From Caldilineaceae bacterium SB0661_bin_32 (GTDB lineage Bacteria > Chloroflexota > Anaerolineae > Caldilineales > Caldilineaceae), in NCBI GenBank assembly GCA_009841235.1, contig VXMH01000071.1, positions 62,001 to 126,000 of the forward strand: 64,000 nucleotides of DNA. Reading direction: 5' to 3'. Under the pieces are notes generated by a model, which ran no database searches, was not told the DNA's origin, and saw only the letters and a program-made list of their open reading frames with translations. Positions 24,488 to 31,583 of the stretch are shown here, one piece after another. Position numbers and translations under genes: made by a program. The stretch's first letter is position 1. Each line of letters starts with the position of its first letter.

Positions 24488-25239
24488 TGCAGGCGGCGCG
24501 CCTGTTCCTGCCCGCGGCCGTTCTCCTGACGCTGGCGATCCTCTGGGAGCTTGTTGTTTGGGGCCTCGAAGTGCCCAAGTGGATCGTACCTTCGCCGTCG
24601 GCCATCTGGCTGGCATTCTGGGAAATGCGCGCTCTCTTGGGCCTCCATGTCGCCCAGACCATGCTGGAGGTCGCTATCGGCATAGGCATCGCCGTAGCCG
24701 CGGGCGTATCGGTCGCAGCCGCCATCAACTTTTCGCCGCTGCTGCAACGCGCCGTCTATCCACTCCTGGTAATTTCCCAGACCGTGCCCATTCTGGCGCT
24801 GGCGCCGTTGCTGATAATCTGGTTCGGCTTTGGCATCGCGCCCAAAGTAATCGTCGTGACACTGTTCTGCTTTTTCCCCATTGCCGTCAACACGAGCGAT
24901 GGGTTGACCTCAACCGAGCCCGACCTGATCGACCTTTTCCGCTCGATGGGAGCGACGTGGCTGCAGATCTGGCGCAAGGTGCGGCTGCCGGCTGCCCTTC
25001 CTTACTTCTTTTCGGGCCTGAAAATTGCAGCCACCTATAGCGTTACCGGCGCAATCGTTGGGGAGTGGGTTGGCGCCAAACAGGGGCTGGGAATCTACAT
25101 GCTGCGCTCGTCCGCGGCCTTCAAGACCGCGCAGGTCTTCTCAGCAATCGTCATCACTTCCCTCCTGAGCATCATGTTGTTTCTGGCCGTATTTGCACTT
25201 GAGCGCGGGATGATGCCCTGGCACTTTGACGAACGTTAG
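24487..25239 (+). CDS. ABC permease for thiamine precursor uptake (ThiX-like)
   Basis: A permease of 250 residues of the nitrate/sulfonate/thiamine-precursor class, with six hydrophobic segments. The ATPase-contact loop is visible as SMGATWLQIWRKVRLPAALPYFFSGLK. It starts on the last base of the preceding stop codon. With the NMT1-type binding protein and ATPase downstream, and the TPP riboswitch upstream, the likely cargo is a hydroxymethylpyrimidine or formylaminopyrimidine compound. The cargo is inferred from family and control. Confidence 0.88.
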   Translation: MQAARLFLPAAVLLTLAILWELVVWGLEVPKWIVPSPSAIWLAFWEMRALLGLHVAQTMLEVAIGIGIAVAAGVSVAAAINFSPLLQRAVYPLLVISQTVPILALAPLLIIWFGFGIAPKVIVVTLFCFFPIAVNTSDGLTSTEPDLIDLFRSMGATWLQIWRKVRLPAALPYFFSGLKIAATYSVTGAIVGEWVGAKQGLGIYMLRSSAAFKTAQVFSAIVITSLLSIMLFLAVFALERGMMPWHFDER

Positions 25240-25292
25240 AGGCGGCCGCCGCCCGGCGGCTGCCCGAAACAGGTTCTTACTCCAAGGAGGAG

Positions 25293-26318
25293 ATGATGCG
25301 AACTAGACTGTCACGAACCACTCTCTTGATTGCAATGCTGATGGCGGTAGCACTGGCAACTGCCTGTGTGCCGGTTGCCCCGGCCGCACAGAGCGGGGAC
25401 GGCTCCGCCGCCTTGAAGGACGTCACCCTGCTACTGGACTGGACGCCGAATACCAATCACACCGGCATCTATGTCGCTCAGGACAAGGGCTGGTATGAGG
25501 AGGCCGGCCTCAACGTGGATATCGTCATACCGGGTGAGTCCGACGTGCACCAGGTTGTGGGCGCCGGCTCGGCAGACTTCGGCGTGAGTTACCAGGAGGG
25601 CGCCACCTTCGCCCGTGTCGAGGGCGTCCCCATCGTCTCCGTCGCCGCGGTCATCCAGCACAACACCTCGGGCTTTGCTTCCCGGAGCAGCGCAGGCATC
25701 GGAGGGCCCACCGACCTCGCCGGCAAGCGATACGGCAGCTTCGGCTCGCCGATCGAGTACCCTACCATCGACCTGCTGATGAAATGCGCCGGCGGCTCGG
25801 CCGAGGACGTCGAATTCATCGACGTCGGCTGGGCCGACTTCCTCTCCATCACCGAAGCCGATCAGGTCGACTTCGCCTGGATCTACTACGCCTGGACCGG
25901 CATCAACGCGGAGCTTCAGGGCATCGACCTTGACATCATCATGCTCAAGGACTACCTGGAATGCATCCCCGACTACTACACGCCGATCCTGATCACCAGT
26001 GAGTCCATGATCGCCAGCGATCCCGAGACCGTAAGCGCATTTGTCGGGGCGACGGCCAGGGGCTTTGAATTCGCCATCGAAAACGCTGCCGCAGCGGCCG
26101 ACATCCTGCTGGCAGCAAATCCGGACCTGGACGCCGACCTCGTCCACGCCAGCCAGGAATGGCTCGCCAATGAATACCGGGCGGAAGCGGCGCAATGGGG
26201 CATCCAGACCGGCGAAGTCTGGCAGGCCTACGCCGACTTTCTGATCGACGGCGGCATCATCGAGTCGTTCGAAGGCGAGAGCGCATATACGAACGAGTTC
26301 CTTCCGGAAAAAGAATGA
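25293..26318 (+). CDS. NMT1/THI5-like substrate-binding lipoprotein (ThiY-like)
   Basis: A lipoprotein of 341 residues with the acylated Cys at residue 25 (LATAC). The mature start LLLDWTPNTNHTGIYVAQDKGWY is the hallmark of pyrimidine-precursor binding proteins of the NMT1/THI5 family. The first start codon is preceded by AAGGAGG; a second ATG follows directly. The stop overlaps the ATPase start by 4 nt (ATGA). Aromatic residues expected to stack on a pyrimidine are present, but the exact ligand is not set by sequence alone. Confidence 0.9.
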   Translation: MMRTRLSRTTLLIAMLMAVALATACVPVAPAAQSGDGSAALKDVTLLLDWTPNTNHTGIYVAQDKGWYEEAGLNVDIVIPGESDVHQVVGAGSADFGVSYQEGATFARVEGVPIVSVAAVIQHNTSGFASRSSAGIGGPTDLAGKRYGSFGSPIEYPTIDLLMKCAGGSAEDVEFIDVGWADFLSITEADQVDFAWIYYAWTGINAELQGIDLDIIMLKDYLECIPDYYTPILITSESMIASDPETVSAFVGATARGFEFAIENAAAAADILLAANPDLDADLVHASQEWLANEYRAEAAQWGIQTGEVWQAYADFLIDGGIIESFEGESAYTNEFLPEKE

Positions 26319-27091
26319 CGCTACTGGCGGTCGACTCGCTCTCCAAGACCTTTGGCGGCGGCGCCCGCAGAGGGACGCGCAGCCAGGTCGAAGCGGTCGT
26401 CGACCTGACCTTCAAGGTCGAAGCGGGCGAGTTCCTGACCATTATCGGACCCAGCGGCTGTGGCAAGTCCACCCTTCTGCGCCTGCTGGCCGGCCTCGTA
26501 CAGCCGGACGGCGGCCAGATCTACCTGCAAGGCCAGCCCCTGCCGGACGCGTCCGACCGGCAGGGGCGCTTTGGCTACATGCCCCAGCGGGATACCCTGC
26601 TGCCATGGCGCACTGTGCTCGACAACGTCATCCTGGGGGTGGAGCTGGCGGGAGGCAGCCGCGACGCAGCCCGTGAAGAGGCGCGTCAACTGCTCCCTCT
26701 GTTTGGGCTGGACGGCTTCGAAAACAACTGGCCCAGCACACTCTCGGGCGGAATGAGGCAGCGGGCCGCGCTGCTGCGCACCTTCCTGGCCGGCTACGAC
26801 ATCCTTCTCCTCGACGAACCGTTCGGCGCACTCGACGCCCTCACCCGCCGCATGCTGCAGCAGTGGCTGCTGGGCGTTCGCAGGCGTTTCTCCAAGACCA
26901 TTCTCTTCATCACCCACGACGTCGACGAAGCGCTTCTGCTGGGAGATCGCATGCTCGTCTTCAGCCCCCGTCCCGGCCGCATCACCGCCGATCTGAAAAT
27001 CGACTTGCCCCACCCGCGAGACGAGAATACAATCCTGGAACCGGACTTTCTCACACTGAAACGAAATGCGCTTGCGCACCTGAAACTCTAA
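26315..27091 (+). CDS. ABC ATPase for thiamine precursor uptake (ThiZ-like)
   Basis: The energising subunit of 258 residues for the preceding permease. Walker A GPSGCGKST is near 43-51, signature LSGGMRQRAAL near 140, Walker B ILLLDEPFGALDA, and the H-loop ITHDVDEALLLGDR. It is of the nitrate/taurine/thiamine-precursor class. The ATG overlaps the stop of the binding-protein gene by 4 nt. The frame is open upstream to 26195 inside that gene, but those codons are a shadow. Confidence 0.92.
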   Translation: MTLLAVDSLSKTFGGGARRGTRSQVEAVVDLTFKVEAGEFLTIIGPSGCGKSTLLRLLAGLVQPDGGQIYLQGQPLPDASDRQGRFGYMPQRDTLLPWRTVLDNVILGVELAGGSRDAAREEARQLLPLFGLDGFENNWPSTLSGGMRQRAALLRTFLAGYDILLLDEPFGALDALTRRMLQQWLLGVRRRFSKTILFITHDVDEALLLGDRMLVFSPRPGRITADLKIDLPHPRDENTILEPDFLTLKRNALAHLKL

Positions 27092-27109
27092 ACGCGGAGA
27101 AGCCAACTC

Positions 27110-27916
27110 GTGATTGACAGACAGAGCGCAGACCACCTGAAGTCAAGAGGATACCTTGTAGCTTCCTTTGCCGCCCTGGACAGGTCCGAACTCCTGGATG
27201 CGTTTCGAACTTTCATCCACAGAAGTCGTGATTATCAACTGCACTTCCTTCAGAAGCGATTCGGATATGCGTACGACGGCTTTTCCTTCTACGGCCAAAC
27301 CGACAGCAGCCATCAGGCCGAGGACGACCTCATAAGCACCTTTGTCCTCTCCGAGTTTTACCCGGCGGACCGCTATCCCGAAGAGTTTCTGGGCTTTTTG
27401 AAGGGAAGCTGGAAAGAGGTCGTGAAGACGGTGCGTTCGTTGGAAACTGCCCTGCTTACGCAGCTTGACATTCCCGGCTTGCTGGACTTCTACCACGGGA
27501 ACGCGGGCCACATGGTCTCAAACAACTACTATCCGCCGCTGCAGCAGTTCACTTCTCCCGCAGCCGGCAACACGCGGCTTTCCGCGCATCCCGATGCCTC
27601 TCTATTCACCGTTTTCCCTTTTGGTATCGACGAAGAGCTGGAGCTGCAAGTGACAGGCGAGGACGGGGAATCCGTGTGGCAGTCAGTTGACGCTGCAGAC
27701 AGGGTCCTGGTCTATCCCGGCTACTTGATGGAGATGTGGACCCACGGCGCGATCAAAGCGATGAATCACCGTGTTCGCCTGAGCGACAACAGGGCCGCAG
27801 AACGCTTCACCTTCTCCTTCTTCTCACTGCCGTTTCCTCTGCGGGAGTTCAAGATGCCAGGGCGGGGATTGATGACGAGCGAAGCCTACTTCGAGGCCTA
27901 TGGGGCCCTATTCTGA
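27110..27916 (+). CDS. 2-oxoglutarate/Fe(II)-dependent oxygenase, isopenicillin-N-synthase-like
   Basis: A 268-residue enzyme with the C-terminal double-stranded helix of the 2OG-Fe(II) oxygenase superfamily. The probable iron ligands are H160 and D162 (SAHPDASLFT) and H220 (MNHRV). R232 in ERFTF is the likely 2-oxoglutarate anchor. The N-terminal half is helical and unlike characterised members. A GTG start lies 18 nt after the ATPase gene, so it is probably the last gene of the TPP-regulated operon. A role in processing an imported pyrimidine or thiamine fragment is an inference from this context. It ends 9 nt inside the convergent dehydrogenase gene. Confidence 0.8.
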   Translation: MIDRQSADHLKSRGYLVASFAALDRSELLDAFRTFIHRSRDYQLHFLQKRFGYAYDGFSFYGQTDSSHQAEDDLISTFVLSEFYPADRYPEEFLGFLKGSWKEVVKTVRSLETALLTQLDIPGLLDFYHGNAGHMVSNNYYPPLQQFTSPAAGNTRLSAHPDASLFTVFPFGIDEELELQVTGEDGESVWQSVDAADRVLVYPGYLMEMWTHGAIKAMNHRVRLSDNRAAERFTFSFFSLPFPLREFKMPGRGLMTSEAYFEAYGALF

Positions 27917-28954
27917 TGGGTTCAAGTGGAGGCCGTACCGCTCGGCCGCGGCGCAGATCATACCCCACGCCGTGTCGTCAACGGGGATGCCGTCCCGGGA
28001 CCGCTGCTGACGAGTGCGGATCTCTGGTTCGCCCGGCGCCAGGACCTCGTCGAACCCGGCCGCCGGCTCTGAACCCTTGACGTGCTGCACCAGCCCCTCG
28101 ACATCTGCATAGAAGCCACCGCCGTCCCTCATCTGCTCAGGGTGGATCAGAATTGCCAGGAATCCATTGCCGATGCGGTTCACGCCGTCGCGGCTGCACC
28201 CTGCCCCCGACAGCGCGCCAGCCAGCACGTCGATGACAAAGGACAGGCCAAATCCCTTGTGCCCGCCAAAAGGCAACAGTGCGCCTTCAGGCGGCCCCAC
28301 GTAGTCGGCAGGGTCCGTCGTAGGATTGCCGTCCGCGTCTACAATGCAGCCTGCCGGCGCCGGCACGCCGCGGTTCAGCATATCCTTCAGCTTGCCGTCG
28401 GCAATCGCCGACGTCGCCATGTCCAGCACCAGCGGTTCGTCGTCCTGGCGCGGGATTCCAACCGAGATGGGATTGGCCGAAAGCCGCCGCCCGCGCCCGC
28501 CCCACGGAGCGGCCAGCTTGCCTCCCCCGTGCGTATTGACGAACATCACCGTCACCAGCCCCTGTTCTGCCGCCAGGTAGGGGTAATGCCCGACGCGCCC
28601 GATATGCCCGCACTGCCTGACCGCGATGATGCCGACGCCGTTAGTTCGCGCCTTCTCCATCGCGACCTCGAACGCCTCCAGGCCGATGACCTGGCCGAAA
28701 CCCCAGCCGCCCTCCATCACCGCCAGTATCGGCGTCTCATGTATGATAGAGATATGCTGACCGGGGACGACGTCGCCCGCCTCCATCCACGCAACATATT
28801 CGGGAATGCGCAGAACCCCATGGGAATCGTGTCCGGCCAGGTTGGCCTGCACTAGGTGTTCAGCTACAGTCCGAGCCTCGCCCCGTTCCAAGCCGGCGGC
28901 ATCGAAAACTTCACGTGCGATTGCGGTCAGCTGATGAGGGGAAAACTTGGGCAT
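27908..28954 (-). CDS. malate/L-lactate dehydrogenase-family oxidoreductase
   Basis: An NAD(P)-dependent 2-hydroxyacid dehydrogenase of the Ldh2 family, unrelated to Rossmann-type lactate dehydrogenases. Characteristic pieces are ANLAGHDSHGVLRIPEYV, RQCGHIGRVGHYPYLAA, LSANPISVGIPR and LPFGGHKGFGLSFVIDVLAGALSGAG. Members act on malate, lactate, ureidoglycolate or 2,3-diketogulonate, and sequence reading does not separate these. It has 348 residues and is convergent with the oxygenase gene, overlapping it by 9 nt. Confidence 0.88.
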   Translation of the reverse strand: MPKFSPHQLTAIAREVFDAAGLERGEARTVAEHLVQANLAGHDSHGVLRIPEYVAWMEAGDVVPGQHISIIHETPILAVMEGGWGFGQVIGLEAFEVAMEKARTNGVGIIAVRQCGHIGRVGHYPYLAAEQGLVTVMFVNTHGGGKLAAPWGGRGRRLSANPISVGIPRQDDEPLVLDMATSAIADGKLKDMLNRGVPAPAGCIVDADGNPTTDPADYVGPPEGALLPFGGHKGFGLSFVIDVLAGALSGAGCSRDGVNRIGNGFLAILIHPEQMRDGGGFYADVEGLVQHVKGSEPAAGFDEVLAPGEPEIRTRQQRSRDGIPVDDTAWGMICAAAERYGLHLNPSE

Positions 28955-29038
28955 GCTCGTGTGTAGTACCGTTATGAAGTAAACTGGGCAGCCAACTTCC
29001 TCGGAAACCGTAGAAGAACAGTTTGGGCTGAGGTGCGC

Positions 29039-30112
29039 TCAGTATTGCTCAAACCGGAGTTGTCGAGCAAACCCCTCCAAGTCGATACTGCCGGCATTGG
29101 CGACGGCCACTTCTGCCGAATCCAACGCGGCCGCTTTCTTCAGGTCGGCGAATGCGCCTTCGAATAGGCCAAGGTTGTCCTTGGCAATTGCACGCTGGAG
29201 GTAGGCTTTGGCATAGTCGTGCTTGAGTTGAAGTGCCCGGTCATAATCGACGATCGCGTCCTGGAATCGACCGAGATTGGCCCTGGCGAGGCCCCGGTGG
29301 AAGTAGGTGTGGGCACTGTCGGGCTTGGACAAGAGAACCTGGTCATAGTCGGCGATGGCAGACTGATATTGGCCCATTTTCTCCCTTGCAAGGCCCCGGC
29401 TGAAGATGGCACTGACATGACCTGATTGCAGCCCGAGGGCCAGGTTGTATTCGACGATGGCCTCCTGGTATAGACCTAATGCTGCCTTTGCATAGCCCCG
29501 ACTGACGAATGCTTGAGCAAAGTCGGGTTTCAATTGGAGTGCCCGATCGAAATCGCCGAGGGCGTCCTCGCTCCGGCCAAGGTTAAGATAAGTGACGCCG
29601 CGACCGTGATAGGCCCTGGCATTGTCAGGATCGTAATGGAGAGCCCTTTCAAAGTCGGCGAAAGCCTCCTGTTGCAGACCAAGGCAGGTCTTGGCATTGC
29701 CCCGTTCCACTAAGACATCAACATGGTCATGCTTCAGCCGCAGAGCTACGTCAAAGTCGGCGATGGCGTCCTCGAACAACTTGAGGCCGCTTTTGGCAGC
29801 CCCCCGGTAATAGTAGGCATTAACAAGGTATGGTTCCAACAGGAGGGCCTGGTCGAAGTCCGCAATCGCCTCCTGAAACCGACGACTCATGAGATGAGCG
29901 GTGCCCCTTACGATGTAGCCGGCGCTAAAGTCGGGTTGCAACTGGAGTGCCTTGTCGTACTCGGCGATGGCCTCATCGTAAAGACCGAGGCCAAGATTGG
30001 CGTTGCCCTGAATGAAATAGTCTTCGGCACTTCCCTCTTTTTGATTTGCGGCGACCACGATACATGCCGCGGCAACGGCTAGCAACAAGACTCCTACTCT
30101 GATTTTGCGCAC
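29039..30112 (-). CDS. exported or membrane-anchored protein with nine TPR repeats
   Basis: A 357-residue protein built almost wholly of 34-residue tetratricopeptide repeats. Nine consecutive units run from about residue 31 to 336, each with the pattern G-x-A-x-x-x-L-G-x-x-x-x-A-I-x-D-[FY]-D-x-A-L. The last unit is degenerate. A hydrophobic segment at residues 5-22 is a signal peptide or anchor. The repeats are highly alike at DNA level too, which suggests recent unit duplication. TPRs bind protein partners, and none is evident nearby. The ATG has a weak ribosome site. Confidence 0.88.
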   Translation of the reverse strand: MRKIRVGVLLLAVAAACIVVAANQKEGSAEDYFIQGNANLGLGLYDEAIAEYDKALQLQPDFSAGYIVRGTAHLMSRRFQEAIADFDQALLLEPYLVNAYYYRGAAKSGLKLFEDAIADFDVALRLKHDHVDVLVERGNAKTCLGLQQEAFADFERALHYDPDNARAYHGRGVTYLNLGRSEDALGDFDRALQLKPDFAQAFVSRGYAKAALGLYQEAIVEYNLALGLQSGHVSAIFSRGLAREKMGQYQSAIADYDQVLLSKPDSAHTYFHRGLARANLGRFQDAIVDYDRALQLKHDYAKAYLQRAIAKDNLGLFEGAFADLKKAAALDSAEVAVANAGSIDLEGFARQLRFEQY

Positions 30113-30224
30113 TGTCTTAGAGCCCCTTCACATGCAGCGGGTCTGGGCCTTTCGGCCATCCGCCGATGCAGTAGATCCGCGCGATCGCGGCGGGAGTTTC
30201 GGTGATCGTGAGATCGTAGTGCTG

Positions 30225-31502
30225 TCAGCCACCCAGGAATAGCCGGATGGGCGACTCCAACAGCTCCTTCACCCTTTGCAAAAAGAGAGCGCACTCTGCG
30301 CCGTCGGTCACCCGGTGGTCAGCAGAGATCGTCATCTGCATGACCGTGCGCACGGCCAACTGGCCCTCTTCAACGACCGCGGTCTCCCTGGCCGTTGCCA
30401 CCGCCAGAATCGCGGCCTGCGGCGGGTTGATGATCGCGGCAAAGTGATCTGTGTCGTAGCCGCCCAGGTTGCTGATCGTAAAGGTGCTGCCCGCTACATC
30501 ATCCGGCCTGGCCCTGCCCGCACGCGCCCTCTCGATCATGGCTCGATTCTCGCGGGCTATGTCAGATATGGGACTGCGGTCGGTCTGCCGTGTGGTGACC
30601 GTCAGCACGCCCCCTTCTACCGCCACGGCCGCGCCTACATTTATGTCGGTGTGAACTTCGATGCGGTCGTCGATGTATGACGCGTTCAGGTTGGGGAAGT
30701 CGCGCAGCGCCAGGGCAACGGCCTTCACCACAATGTCGTTGACGGTGACCTGTGCATCTGCTGGGAAGGCTTCATTGTACTGCCTTCTCAGTGCCAGCGC
30801 ATCGTCCATCGTGACCGAACTGGTAATGTAAAAGTGAGGGATCGTCTGCTTGCTTTGGCTCATGCGCCGAGCAATCGTCCGCCGCAGCGGCGAAGCGGCA
30901 GTCCCGACGGATGAAGGCCGGTCTCCGTCCTCTGGCGGAAGCTGGACGACCTCCTCGATCGCCCCTGGACGGGCTTCGGCCAGGTGATTCTCAACGTCAC
31001 CGCGCAGAATCCGGCCGCCGGGTCCGCTGCCGGCCACCCGCCGCAAGTCCAGATTGTGCTCGCGGGCCATGCGCAGTGCAATCGGCGTTGCCAGCAAGCC
31101 ATTGTCCGCAGGCGCTACAGGCACGCGACCCGCCGGTTCAACCTCCTGCGGTGCGGTGGGCAGGGGAGTGGATGGCGTCCTCGCTTTGGGGGGTTCAGGT
31201 GCTGGTGGCGGGGCAGGTTCTTTGGCAGGGGATGGAGCGGGCACTGGCGAGGCGGAGAGTTCGTCGGCCTCTCCAATCCTGGCAATCGGCGCGCCTTCTG
31301 CGACGCTTTCTCCAGGCTGGATGAGGTGCTCCAGCAGGACGCCCGCTACAGGCGACTCCACCTCCAGCGTAACCTTGTCCGATTCGAATTCGGCGATCGG
31401 TTCACCCGCCTGCACCGCGTCGCCCACGCCCTTCAACCAGACCGAAAGCTCGCCTTCATCGGCCTCAAAACCCAGGTCGGGCATTGGGACTATCTCGGCC
31501 AC
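30225..31502 (-). CDS. 2-oxo acid dehydrogenase E2, dihydrolipoamide acyltransferase
   Basis: The acyltransferase core of a pyruvate- or branched-chain-dehydrogenase-type complex, 425 residues. The N-terminal lipoyl domain has the lipoylated lysine at K43 (ESDKVTLE). A Pro/Ala-rich hinge runs from about 85-125. A peripheral subunit-binding domain follows (ATPIALRMAREHNLDLRRV near 135-170). The catalytic domain ends with DHRVTDG (catalytic His at 396). I chose the GTG at 31500-31502 with GGAGG 6 nt upstream. The open frame to 31556 has no domain sequence. It lies 80 nt downstream of the E1 gene. Confidence 0.92.
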   Translation of the reverse strand: MAEIVPMPDLGFEADEGELSVWLKGVGDAVQAGEPIAEFESDKVTLEVESPVAGVLLEHLIQPGESVAEGAPIARIGEADELSASPVPAPSPAKEPAPPPAPEPPKARTPSTPLPTAPQEVEPAGRVPVAPADNGLLATPIALRMAREHNLDLRRVAGSGPGGRILRGDVENHLAEARPGAIEEVVQLPPEDGDRPSSVGTAASPLRRTIARRMSQSKQTIPHFYITSSVTMDDALALRRQYNEAFPADAQVTVNDIVVKAVALALRDFPNLNASYIDDRIEVHTDINVGAAVAVEGGVLTVTTRQTDRSPISDIARENRAMIERARAGRARPDDVAGSTFTISNLGGYDTDHFAAIINPPQAAILAVATARETAVVEEGQLAVRTVMQMTISADHRVTDGAECALFLQRVKELLESPIRLFLGG

Positions 31503-31583
31503 GAAACCCTCCCATAAGCGGCAGCGGCAGCCAGCCGCCGCCCGTCTCTCATACACAGTTGCAGGCCTGATGGCACGTCGGTC

